NCBI RefSeq assembly: GCF_010389155.1
Contig: NC_057762.1
Span: 34,780,055 to 34,844,054 of the forward strand
Reading direction: 5' to 3'
DNA: 64,000 nt
Source of the DNA: Erigeron canadensis
Lineage: Eukaryota > Streptophyta > Magnoliopsida > Asterales > Asteraceae
In this document: piece by piece, positions 11,427-21,152 of the stretch
How the letters are laid out: each line of letters opens with the position of its first letter
Position numbering within the stretch: position 1 is the first letter of the stretch
The notes under the pieces: model-generated
The model's input: the letters and a program-made list of their open reading frames with translations, nothing else
Databases searched by the model: none
What the model was told of the DNA's origin: nothing
Made by a program: the position numbers and the translations under genes

Positions 11427-12285
11427 AGAGATGGACATTGGACTGATATCGTCTTGTACCGGTCCCAGTACTGATCTTGAATTTGACCAAAAGTGGGTAC
11501 CAATCCCGGTTTCATATCAATCGATACGGGACTGGTATTGAATCGGTACAAGACCGGGATTTCGGTACCAAATCCTGACTAGTACCGATTTTGAAAGGAA
11601 AAAAAAGGGCTATGAAAATACTAAACATACCAGACTCATAAATTTACATGAGACTAGCTGACTTACTGATAAATCCCTTACATAAATTTATCTGTAGTTC
11701 AAGAAAACAGAGCATATATTTATATACGAAAAAAGTAAATAAAACTGAAACATGTATATATATATATACTGAATTAATTACGTATCATATATTTACAATA
11801 TTTTAACAGATCGCATCTTATTTAAATTATGTATTGGAAGTCAAGAAACATTAGGAAAATATGAATTGTAGTCAACACAAAGTAGGGAATAAGGAATGAA
11901 TCAACTAGATTGTTCCTGTTACAACATGGGATGGATGAGTGTGTATATAATATGTATCATTGATGTGAGCTTACATCTGAGAGAAAATCTCTATCATGCA
12001 ACCCAAATGCTCAATCATTTACATAGAAAGCAAAGGACTTAGAAGCAGCCATGAAATGAATATGAAAGATACAAAACTACATAAGAATTAAAACTGAAGT
12101 GGGCTTTGAAACAAAGAGTGGTAATTATAACTATACAGTACTTTTGTTGGGATTGCGGGATTTTCCCGGTACCGATCTCGATTGGTACCGATCCCACGAA
12201 CCTAAAAAAGTTGATAACGATACCGGTCTCACCTGGGATCGGGCTCGATACCACTTCTCAGTACCGGAACGGTATGCTCATCCCT
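11427..12285. mobile_element. hAT-like non-autonomous element, about 860 bp
   Basis: Starts AGAGATGGACATT and ends GCTCATCCCT, matching the AGGGATGG-type ends of other elements in this window. The termini are rich in GGTACCGG/CCGGTACC words and the middle is AT-rich without a transposase ORF. No clean target duplication is visible (AGTTTTAC versus AGTCTTAT at best). Confidence 0.5.
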
Positions 12286-12319
12286 AGTCTTATCCTTAAC
12301 AAAGATAAAGAGGTTGCTT

Positions 12320-12430
12320 TCAAGTTCTACCAAAAGTAGAAAAGGGCCTCCATCTTTGCTGAACATGAGAATTAAACCTATAATCTCTGTTTTCAGAGGC
12401 AAAAACTCCAACCACTGATCCGGTTGGTTT
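12320..12430 (-). mobile_element. SINE fragment, tRNA-derived
   Basis: On the minus strand it reads a tRNA-like head GGATCAGTGGTTGGAG, then CCTCTGAAAACAGAG and a degraded B box, then CCCTTTTCTACTTTTGGTAGAA. The same order occurs in the better-kept SINE at 36.8-37.0 kb. The 3' part is missing where the preceding hAT-like element ends. Confidence 0.5.
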
Positions 12431-13674
12431 TGCTTGATTGGCTTTTATGAATGATCAAATTTTGGCGTGTTTATTTTGACTCTCGGACGAGAACGAGAAA
12501 TAGGTGATTTCATATATCCCTTTTCTACCCAATCTTGAAACAAGATTGTATGTTATTCTGGTTTATCTCCATTTTAATGAAACTCTTTCTATACCAGCGG
12601 GTAATAACAACTTTATTATGAAATCATGTGACAAACATATTCATTTAGTCGGGTTTTTTTGTGTAAAAAATCTCTCAAAAATTTCAATTATTGGATTAAA
12701 AATAAAAATTCAAAAATTAAGTTTTATTCATGATTTTGATTTTAATTTAAAGGTTGATAATCTTTTAATTAAAGAATCAAGTTTGAGATAATTTGAAAGA
12801 ATCTCACCCATGTTTTATTTATTATAGCTATTTGGTATTATTTTTCTATAAATTATAATTGTATTTTAACTAATTTCATTGAATAATAACAAGTTTAATA
12901 CAATTTTTATTAAAGAAAAAAGCTAGAAAATTTAATAAACCGGTCCAATCATTTAGTCAAACTAACTGGTGGAATCAATTTTTTTTTCTTCTTCGTCCCG
13001 GTTAAAATAATGCTTTTTAAATATTGAAAATGATAATTTGATTATACGAGTGATCATTTCGTTCAACGTTGTTTATGGGTTTTATTTTTATCGAAGTATT
13101 TACATTTTTGTTATTTAGATCTCTTTATCGTACTAAAATGAGTCATTAAAACTAAAATTCATTATTCATTCATATAACTTAATATAGTTATTTGTTAAAA
13201 TTCACAAATTATGCATATTAAAACTAAATGATTATTGAAAATAAAATACAGTATAAGTTATGATTCAATTCATTGATATAAGTAACTTATAACTCATCGA
13301 TATCTTATCTCCAGAAAAATTTCAATATGATGATGCTGCATGTAGAAGCAAATTAAACCGGGATTCTAAGTTAATTAAAGAAGAAAATAGTTTTTCCCGC
13401 TACAATATATATGATGAAGTCAGGTTTTAATTGTGATTCATGAAAATATATACCACTTATGAACATATCAAAACAGAATGATAAGATTTTTCAAAAATAT
13501 GATACATTCACCCGAATGGAGATTAATGGTATCCAATGACCGAAAACTAACGAAACAAATAGTAGTGGTGAATGGCATGTCAAAAACTCATTATCACGTC
13601 AGCTATGGAATATTGGAGACTTAGAGGAGGGGATAACCTATAATGCGATTGGTCGTATGTTTTGCATTATTTAA
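12431..13674. other. Intergenic, AT-rich, no gene seen
   Basis: Low-complexity AT-rich sequence with short ORFs lacking any recognisable motif. No repeat boundaries were identified. Confidence 0.4.
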
Positions 13675-13984
13675 AGGGTTTAGTGCGCCGAAATGCAACT
13701 AACAATTTTTAAAAAGTTATAGTGTGCATTATTTTATTGTATGTATAAACTTAATAAAAAAAATTAAATCATGTAAATTTTTGTGACTGACCAATCAAAA
13801 CCATACACGTGACAAGTTTAAAAATTTTTTTTTTCCGCACATAGCAGCTCATATGGGCTGCCACGTATAAACATTGCATGATTTGAACATTTTTACAAAG
13901 TTTAGCATACAATAAAAAAACGTTAGTTCGTGCACACTATAACTTTTTGGGCATAGTTTATTTCATTCTGACGCACTAAACCCT
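13675..13984. mobile_element. Inverted-repeat MITE, about 310 bp
   Basis: The left end (AGGGTTTAGTGCGCC..., then AAAAAGTTATAGTGTGCA) and the inverted right end (AGGGTTTAGTGCGTC..., AAAAAGTTATAGTGTGCA) pair over about 70 bp. Both flanks contain ATTTAA words, so the duplication is unclear. A Mutator-type origin is possible from the long inverted repeats. Confidence 0.5.
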
Positions 13985-14310
13985 CATTTAAAATAAAAGT
14001 ATATGCATGACGCAAACCATTCAACTTATGATAATTGTTTAATGAAACATATACTATACATAATCTTCATTTTATCATGATGTATAACAAAAAGATAATT
14101 TCTCTTATTATCAATAAACCTCTATTTCTAATTATGTTACAATAAATTGATTGTAAATAAATAACTTAGACTCAACTGATCCAAACTTTTTGAATCAGTA
14201 TGTAAACCGTGGCTTAACACCAGCAACGAATGTCTAAATAAAAAAAACTCGATCGATGTATGTTTTGTAAGAGAAAAACATGAAAATATTATGATGATCA
14301 ACTTCGATGA

Positions 14311-14745
14311 CTAGTGACCCGCACCGGGGCTCGGGCCAGAGTTCTTATGTTCTTCAAGCGACTCAACGTTTTCAAACTTATGTCCAATTCCTGGACTTGG
14401 CCCATCTTTGATTCCACCCAAAGTCTGAGCACTCGTGAACTCATGCCCATCTTCATGTCTAGGTGCATCTTTGATTCCTCCCAATGCATTCCCGTGCCCG
14501 ATTCCAGGACTAGGTCCGGCCTTGATTCCTCCAAGTGTGGCCTTGTCTTCAACGTCATGTCCTATGCCAGGGCTTGGTCCATCTTTAATGGAACCTAACG
14601 AGAAACGATCAAATAAATCATTTTGATCACTGTCTGGACAACTAACTGTATCTAAAATACTTAATGGTCTCGCACACATTAAAACGGCTAGGTTGAGTAA
14701 CACGAGTATGCTTAGTATATTTTGGTACTTAATGACGATCGCCAT
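14311..14745 (-). CDS. Multi-copy PIP/PIPL-CEP-like secreted peptide precursor
   Basis: A 144-residue single-exon precursor. Residues 1-25 are a signal peptide (ILSILVLLNLAVLMCA). Five tandem peptide units follow at 49-63, 70-84, 87-101, 108-122 and 129-144. Units 1, 2 and 4 fit xLGxIKxGPSPGIGH. Unit 5 ends the protein as NSGPSPGAGH. Unit 3 (IKDAPRHEDGH) keeps the frame but has lost the GPSPG core. Short acidic spacers (DVEDKA, EFTSAQ, KFENVE) separate units. PIP/PIPL peptides carry SGPSxxGxGH, with hydroxyproline likely, and CEPs end SPGxGH; this precursor is intermediate. Such peptides are cut in the apoplast and bind LRR receptor kinases in defence, root growth or N signalling. Processing and receptor here are inference. 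A TATA box and a W-box core (TTGAC, 14891-14895) lie upstream. Confidence 0.85.
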   Translation of the reverse strand: MAIVIKYQNILSILVLLNLAVLMCARPLSILDTVSCPDSDQNDLFDRFSLGSIKDGPSPGIGHDVEDKATLGGIKAGPSPGIGHGNALGGIKDAPRHEDGHEFTSAQTLGGIKDGPSPGIGHKFENVESLEEHKNSGPSPGAGH

Positions 14746-14848
14746 AGCTTTAAAATATTTGTATGAAGTGAAGGAAGGGAAATAAGAAATATTTGGTTGT
14801 GTATGTATGAACTTCTTTGTGGAAAGCTAGAGAAGTTTTGGGTTGAGA

Positions 14849-14854
14849 TTTATA
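14849..14854 (-). promoter_or_regulatory. TATA box of the multi-copy peptide gene
   Basis: TCTATAAATCTC context on the minus strand, about 104 bp upstream of the ATG, giving a leader of about 70-75 nt. Confidence 0.5.
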
Positions 14855-14954
14855 GACAAAAAGAATGAAGAAATGGGATACTACGTTTGGTTGACTAGGA
14901 GGTAGTAAATCAAAGTTCATGCAACGTGGGAGAAATTGAGGTTGCGAGTCCAAG

Positions 14955-15428
14955 TTAGGTGAGGCATGACTTTTTTTTTTTATATATAAATTTCTTGATG
15001 TAAATATTTACTAAAAATTGCAATATTATTTTGAATGTTCAACAAATACTATCACAAGAAACCTCGTGTTGGGTTCTGTAAGCATCTTATATTAGTGGTC
15101 ACCATTAATATATAGATAGGTAACTTGAAGTTAAGTACTTATATATTGATAATTTAAGTTTTATTATTACTTATTGAGACTAAGATAATTAGAAATTTAG
15201 AATAAAAGAAATCTTTTATGTCAAGAGTGAAGACCATGACACATGCAACCTTTGAATAAGGGCATTTCAATTTCCATAGATGGTGGCTCTTTGACTGCTC
15301 AACCTATTGTTGAAAAATTAGAAAGACATTATATATGCTGCATGCTGTATGAATGATCATATATAGGAACCACTGATGTTTAATATCATTTCATCGATAT
15401 TTTTTTTTATACTACTGTTTTTAATTGG
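14955..15428. other. Intergenic, AT-rich, no gene seen
   Basis: Upstream DNA of the multi-copy peptide gene. It contains a T-run and TATATA tracts near 14970-14990, and no recognisable element. Confidence 0.35.
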
Positions 15429-15610
15429 GATGTGTAACCCCACCAGGGGAAAATGTGTAACCCCACCACAGAGGGTATTAGCGGCGACGTCGCCGCTAAT
15501 ACTGCGAGCCCCATGAGAAATTAGTGGGCCCTTTGTCAGTGTCATAGTATTAGCGGCGACGTCGCCGCTAATACCTTGGTCGGGTTGACTTTTGTCTGGT
15601 GGTGTTATCC
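15429..15610. mobile_element. Short MITE with two identical 28-bp GC-rich palindromes
   Basis: Imperfect inverted ends (GTGTAACCCCACCAG left, CTGGTGGTGTTATCC right) enclose about 180 bp. Inside are two copies of a perfect palindrome, GTATTAGCGGCGAC followed by its exact reverse complement, at 15475-15502 and 15547-15574. The left end also repeats TGTGTAACCCCACCA twice (about 15430 and 15454). It is sharply more GC-rich than the flanks. Probably a non-autonomous DNA transposon; superfamily not certain. Confidence 0.6.
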
Positions 15611-15888
15611 TTTGCCTTTTTAATTAATTAAGTTTGAAATTCAATCTATATCGATCCATTTTTCTTTTAAGAACGTAATTGGCCAAAATATGTTTTAACC
15701 GAACTTATAAATTAAATAACTTGTTCCAATGAACTAGATTGGTCCAAATTTTTGTTTAATTAATTTGTTAATTTTTGTTTTCTTTATGTTTTTGGTTTAC
15801 ATTTTTGTGGTACTTGATGAACTAGCTAGCTAACTTGAGAGCAAACTGTGTGTGTAAAAGATAGAGATTCTTTATAGTTGTAATAATT

Positions 15889-16016
15889 TTATGGGTAAAG
15901 TTTAGACAAATCTTAATTTTTGGATTAAAATTAAAGGTCAAGATTCAAAAGTCAAATTTAAATTTTGACTTTTAATTTTTAATCCAAGGGTTGAGATAAT
16001 TCCAACTTTACTTATG
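15889..16016. repeat. Hairpin-forming inverted repeat (MITE-like)
   Basis: GGGTAAAGTTTAGACAAATC... and AAATTTTGACTTTTAATTTT...AACTTTACTTAT pair as an imperfect stem of about 55 bp around a short loop. No target duplication was identified. Confidence 0.4.
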
Positions 16017-16499
16017 AAGTTATCACAAATTTAAAGGATTTTATTTGTATGTAAAAATTAATGTTTGCACGCCTTGATAGAGCTTTTCATTTTGTGGTAC
16101 CACTCTCTCATGGTGCTCCTAGCTAGTGTACGTGGTGATTGTTACATTGTTCTTTCTTTTTTCGTAGCTACATAAAAGTATATTTAAAAACCGGTTAAAA
16201 AGGGATGGACCGAGAAGGAAGAATCACATAAATATGAGAAGATTTTGATTAATCACTCAACCTAATCTAGTTTAGCTTTTCAATTCATACTACTATATCA
16301 AAAAGAAGTGATATTCGTATCATTATTTTTGATGTACCATAAAGTATAAGTTTTACAACCGACTGTATAAGTCAATGTTACATAAATGTGATAGATCAAT
16401 CAAAACAAATGATATTAATATCATTTCCTGTATCAAAAGAACGAAAAAGTAATTAATAATCGAATTGAATCAAACAAGCCAACAGTTTTTTAATTTGAT

Positions 16500-16585
16500 G
16501 ACCATTACGTTGGTTTGTGGGCTTTTTGGAATTATTAAATATGATCATTACGTTGGTTTGTGGGCATTTTGTAATTATTAAATAT
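16500..16585. repeat. 43-bp tandem duplication
   Basis: Two adjacent copies (16500-16542 and 16543-16585) of a unit beginning GACCATTACGTTGGTTTG and ending ATTATTAAATAT. They differ at three positions. Confidence 0.85.
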
Positions 16586-17464
16586 CAGTGTTGCCTACTA
16601 CGAGTAAAATGACGAAGCTCATTGCAACTTTATGAGAATGGTGCCATAAGTGATAAGCCCATATATAACAACTTTTTTCAGTACAATGACAATAATCTGT
16701 GTGCCCAAAATGTAAATGGTACTAATTGTTTGATAGTCTTCTTTTACAACCCACAAACTAGCTACACTAAGCTCTATTGATCCAAAACTCGATGGGCTAA
16801 TGGCCTAATAATATATCATGTCTTCTTAAGAATGGCCTATAACCTACATATGTCGGGATTGGATACCGTTGATGTAATCTTCTAAAAAAAAAATCTTCAA
16901 AATAACTTTTGAATCTAACATATATACAACCGTTGATGTAGAGGACGTACGTCGTCGTATGACTCACGGTAAATTTTAAAAAGCTTGCTAACAACTAAAT
17001 AAAGTAAGTTTAAACTCTTGCTCGATCGGTAAAAACCTGAAGAACAAGGTATAATGCTAAATTAAGGGGGCAAACCATAAAATCCCGGAAGCATTTTGTG
17101 TCAATTAAGTAATGAAACCAACGTAGATCGCTACAAGCCCAACGATAATAACTAAGTCGATCATAAAATCAACTCTAGATGACCTATGCTAACTTCCGAT
17201 AGATTGAGGTATTTAATAGCATATCATTAGTTGGATACAAACTATAGATATGAGCCAAAGAGAGCAAAAACTTGATTCGTTAGTACTACTTTGGATAAAT
17301 TATACTCGTATAAATAAGCACGATTCTTTGTAGTACAGTATTAGTAATACTGTATAATAGAAGAGCCACAATCGGTTTCTTGTAGCCTTTTTGCAATGTA
17401 ACAAATTAACTTTCTATAATTGGCAAGAACATATGTACCATAATCTTTCTAAGATGAATAAAAT
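16586..17464. other. Intergenic, no gene or element recognised
   Basis: AT-rich sequence downstream of the second PIP gene. Short ORFs have no known motifs. Confidence 0.35.
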
Positions 17465-17692
17465 TCAATGACCACGACCACGATGGCTTGGACCAGAGTA
17501 AGCTTTTCTCCGAATCACTTCAATCCCCAACGAGAATACTGAATCCTCGGCTCTGGTCAGACGATGTTGATCTCTTAAAAGTGATCTAGAGCCTTCAACG
17601 ACTGCCGTTATAAACAACAAGTAGACTAAGAAGACGAAGTATAAACGAAACAAATGTGGTATTTTTCTTTTTGATGCTATATTTTCTCTCAT
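17465..17692 (-). CDS. PIP-type secreted peptide precursor (SGPS-GxGH)
   Basis: A 75-residue precursor starting at the ATG at 17692; an in-frame GTG seven codons upstream is not a likely start. Basic residues 1-12 are followed by a hydrophobic signal peptide (LYFVFLVYLLFITAVV) ending near EGSR. After a variable region the protein ends exactly with YSGPSHRGRGH, the conserved PIP C-terminal core SGPSxxGxGH. In Arabidopsis PIP1/PIP2 are induced by microbial patterns and stress, and are sensed by RLK7 to amplify immunity. It has a single exon. A G-box CACGTG lies at 17711-17716 and a TATA-like GATATAAAC about 40 bp upstream. The family call rests on the C-terminal motif plus signal peptide; expression is unknown. 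Confidence 0.85.
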   Translation of the reverse strand: MRENIASKRKIPHLFRLYFVFLVYLLFITAVVEGSRSLLRDQHRLTRAEDSVFSLGIEVIRRKAYSGPSHRGRGH

Positions 17693-17713
17693 ATTTTGGG
17701 TTTCAATCAACAC

Positions 17714-18213
17714 GTGAAGTCACTAAAATTGGAGTTTATATCATAAACAAAATATGAGCAGAGGAGAGGACATATTGGAGATTGTCATAAATTAAGGAAC
17801 AAACAGGGTGCCGGTTTTTAAGATTGTCTTGTCATGTCCTCGTTTCATTCGTAAGAAAAGTCAGATTTAGTTACATAGGGATATTAAACTATGGTAATTA
17901 ATTAATTAGTAGTTTTTTCACATTTGGTTACAATAAAACTTAATTTGGAGTGAACCTTGCATTTTGTTTCTAACCCGTTAGCTAGCTGTCCTTTTTCCTT
18001 GGGTTTTTCTTGCGTAATACGGGGTAAAAACTTAAAAAAACTTTTTGGGTAAATTACACTTTTTGTTAGTTTTTTTCCTTTTTAGGACTTGAACTCATAA
18101 AGTAAAAGTAGAAAAAAAAAATAAAAAGATTTGGCAATTCATGTAATTTTTCATCATATAGTTAATACAAGGCCTCCCTTTTAACTTTATAATAATATTT
18201 ACTATTAGTAAGC
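17714..18213. other. Intergenic: promoter side of the second PIP gene
   Basis: AT-rich, with several T-runs after 18050. No element boundaries were recognised before the hAT-like insertion. Confidence 0.35.
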
Positions 18214-19007
18214 TAGAGGTGCAAGAAAAAACCGATTAACCGAGTCGAACCAATTTGTAATCGGTAACCGAAACCGGTAACAATAAAAACCGATTATAGG
18301 TTATCAGGAAACCGTCGATTAATAACCGATTACTCTTTTCGAAACCAAAACCGATTATTAACCAGTTAACCTATAACCAGTTAATTATTCCAAATAACAA
18401 GCGGTTAACCTATATATATATATATATATATGTAGTGAAAAGTTATTTTGAGAACCTTTTTCTTGCGAGAACCTTTGAGAACTTTTCAAATCAAGCCCAA
18501 CCGATGATTATTCTTTACATGAAAATTGTTTTTTGATTGTTTTCTGAATAACTTATGTGTATTTTTGAAGTTTATAATTGTGTGGAGGCATGAATTATCA
18601 TCTGTTATACAATTATATGGAAATTTGGATTCTTGATCACATGTGCATAAATATTGCTATGATTACATCTTATCGACTTGCATACATGTGATCATAGCAA
18701 TATTCGTGCACATGTGATCAAAAATCCAAATCTCCACATGTGATCGACTTGTCGGAAATGATTGTTTTTCCCCATTGTTCACCACTTTCTCAATATTATA
18801 ATGGGCGGTTAAAAAAACCCTGAATAGGTTAACCAGTATCGGTTAACCGGTTAATATTAATCGAAATCGGTTAGATAAGTTCCAGTTTTAAAACCTAGAA
18901 ACCAGTTATTAACCGGTACAAGTTAACCGTAACTGGTTATTACTGTTTAAAAAAATAACCGAAACCAGTTATTAAAATTAATAACCGAAATCGGTTAACC
19001 GCCTCTA
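18214..19007. mobile_element. hAT-like element, 794 bp, with a nested AT-rich insertion
   Basis: Starts TAGAGGTGC and ends GCCTCTA, rich in AACCGGTTA/TAACCGATT words near both ends. Flanks TAGTAAGC (18206-18213) and TAGGAAGC (19008-19015) are an 8-bp duplication with one mismatch. From about 18413 to 18785 the AACCGG pattern is interrupted by unrelated sequence starting with a (TA) run, probably a nested insertion. No transposase ORF. Confidence 0.7.
18612..18737. repeat. Imperfect palindrome, arms about 50 bp
   Basis: GGAAATTTGGATTCTTGATC...ATTGCTATGATTA is mirrored by TGATCATAGCAATATT...GATCAAAAATCCAAATCTCC. Arms are about 18617-18668 and 18687-18737. It lies in the segment interrupting the hAT-like element. 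Confidence 0.7.
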
Positions 19008-19649
19008 TAGGAAGCCATCGTATTCATTATCATCTTACTCACAATCAAATTTTCCCCTCTCCGGCCCATTTCCTAGCTAAACTCGTTACAATCCTTACAA
19101 CTAAGAATACCAACATGTTAAGTTGTCAAATAAAAACCTATCAGAAGCAAACCCGTCTCGTTTTGACTAGGGTATAGTACACATGGAATATTTTGGTACC
19201 CCATTCGTCTGGAGTCTTGACACGTGACTCATCTTGAAGGTTACTGATGTCGTACATATAAACTGGAAAGTGATCAGATATAAAAGGAAATCCCAAACGT
19301 ATTGGAGAATCAGAAAAGTGTAAGGATTTCAGTACATAAATTAAACTCAACCAAACAAAATGGAATTCTCGTTCAAACATTCCAAGTCAAACACCAAAAT
19401 CCCCTCCAATGACCAAAAAGCCACAAAATGAGACCCCACAATCTTAAAAGCCCACAATATTTATTTTATATAAAATAAAAAGCCAGTACTAGATATCTAC
19501 ACACCTACGGTGGAGATTCTTGCCGGCAGCGGCTACACCATTCTTTTCCACCCCCATTTCTCCACCATCCCTTAAGTTTTTCATATTCTTTTACCCAATA
19601 TAGCACCCCCACATCTTCAAAAACCATATATAACACACCACAACTTCTT

Positions 19650-19967
19650 ATGACCAAGATATCATCAATGAGTAGCATCATTAGCAACTTCTACTTATTG
19701 TTGCCATTATTGATCATGTTTTTGATGGCTTTTGCCGAGTCAAGAAACATGCCGGCCCCAGCTAAGTCGAGTTTCGTGTCCAAGAATGATGATCAAAAGA
19801 CGGTTCCTTCGTTGGAGTTCACGACACTACTTGGATCACCGTCTTATTCTCAACTATCGAGAAATGATCATGTTCATCACGAGTCTTACTCCCAAAATGC
19901 GGAGAAATTTGAAGCTTTTAAAGTGGCTTCAACTGGTCCAAGCCAAAAGGGTAGAGGACACAAGTGA
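19650..19967 (+). CDS. PIP-type secreted peptide precursor (TGPS-GxGH-K)
   Basis: A 105-residue single-exon precursor. A signal peptide (FYLLLPLLIMFLMAFA, cleavage probably before ESRN) is followed by a polar Ser/His-rich region. The C terminus is ASTGPSQKGRGHK. This fits the PIP core SGPSxxGxGH with Thr for the first Ser and one extra Lys after the final His; the family usually ends at the His. The Lys would need trimming by a carboxypeptidase if the mature peptide ends in GH. A second in-frame ATG at 19668 also precedes the signal peptide. TATATAA at 19627 is so close to the first ATG that the second may be the real start. A W-box core and G-box overlap upstream (TTGACACGTG, 19217-19226). 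Confidence 0.8.
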   Translation: MTKISSMSSIISNFYLLLPLLIMFLMAFAESRNMPAPAKSSFVSKNDDQKTVPSLEFTTLLGSPSYSQLSRNDHVHHESYSQNAEKFEAFKVASTGPSQKGRGHK

Positions 19968-20449
19968 CCGATTGTGCAAAATAGGTAGTTAAACGAATTC
20001 TATTTTTTTCTGATGAGTTTATTGTAACCTTATGCTTACTTGGATCTGGACGTTTTAAAGGGTACGTACAATAAACATGCATGATGCTCATGTTTAGGTG
20101 CTGGAAACTAATTAGCTAGCTAGGCCAAGTTGATGATGTGTTATTATTGTAATGTAATATGTATGTATGCATATATGTTAAATAGAATTGAAGTTGCCCA
20201 GCACAATAATTAGAATTTAATTGGATCAAATGTATTATAACTCGATCAAGTCTTGTCATGAGTAGTCATGACTATTAGTAAGAAATTATTTTACTCGTAA
20301 GAGGATATCATTTTGCGAAAATAAAATAGCTAGCGGCGTGAACTTTTGCTATTCCCAAATGTAAAAAATATAAGTCACGTGACCGGTACATTAAACAAAA
20401 ATCTGCTTTATCTTGTCTTCTCACTTGTTCTCAATTGATTTTGAGCCCG
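19968..20449. other. 3' flank of the third PIP gene
   Basis: AT-rich trailer with a likely polyadenylation zone around 20010-20030. No element was recognised. Confidence 0.35.
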
Positions 20450-20957
20450 TTACAACAAAATGTCATTTATTCACACTTACTTTAAGGAAGTGTGAAAATT
20501 TTTTTAAATTTGTTCACATTTAAAAATGTTTAACAAGTATTCATATTTAAAAGTGTGAATAAATTTAAAAAATCATAAATTTTTCACACTTATATATGTG
20601 GGAAAAAAAAGTTCACACTTTCAAGTGTGTAAAATTATATTAATTGTTCACACTTAGAAGTGTAAGGAATAATTTGTAACACTAAATTTCTTCACACAAT
20701 GAAGGTGTGGAGAAATTAAGTGTTACAATTTGACTTTCACACTTTTAAATGTGAATATATTTGACATTTGTTCACACTTTTAGGTGTGAATTTTTTCTTT
20801 ACACATATATAAGTTTGAAAATTTATAGTTTTTCAAAAATTTTCACATTTTTATGTGTGTGTATTTTTTAAATATTTTTAAACGTGAATAAATTAAGAAA
20901 TTTCTTTACACTTTTTTAGAGGAAGTGTGAATAAATAAAATTTTTTTTGTAATGGCA
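20450..20957. mobile_element. Foldback element made of repeated TTCACACTT motifs, about 505 bp
   Basis: The whole segment pairs with itself. It begins GTTACAACAAAATG and ends TTTTTTTTGTAATGG, with TTCACACTTNNNAAGTGTGAA palindromes repeated through both arms. The ends resemble CACTACAA...TTGTAGTG of CACTA elements, so a CACTA-derived MITE is likely. It lies about 480 bp downstream of the third PIP gene. A transcript through it would form a long hairpin. Confidence 0.6.
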
Positions 20958-21152
20958 CTACATAAACACAAATTGATTATTGCGGCTTCACAAAAAATTG
21001 ATTACTGGTATGTCATCCCATTTCCTCTCTTCCTTAATTTGATTGTTCACAATTTTGAATTCGCATATTGACCATCTGGTTTATGTCTTTGTCCTTTATA
21101 AAAAGCGTCCAAAGTTTCAAGGGTCGCTTGTATGGTTTATATCTATCGCACA
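20958..21152. other. Short intergenic spacer
   Basis: Unannotated AT-rich spacer between two mobile elements. Confidence 0.3.

Noticed and set aside
14314..14626. Plus-strand ORFs with repeated MPGLGPS motifs
   Set aside because: They are the antisense of the repeated GPSPGIGH units of the peptide precursor.
17693..17713. Upstream start of the second PIP precursor
   Set aside because: The upstream codon is GTG; the first ATG is at 17692 and gives a normal signal peptide.
20450..20957. CRISPR-like regular repeats
   Set aside because: The TTCACACTT motifs are inverted pairs in a foldback transposon of a plant genome, not direct repeats with unique spacers.
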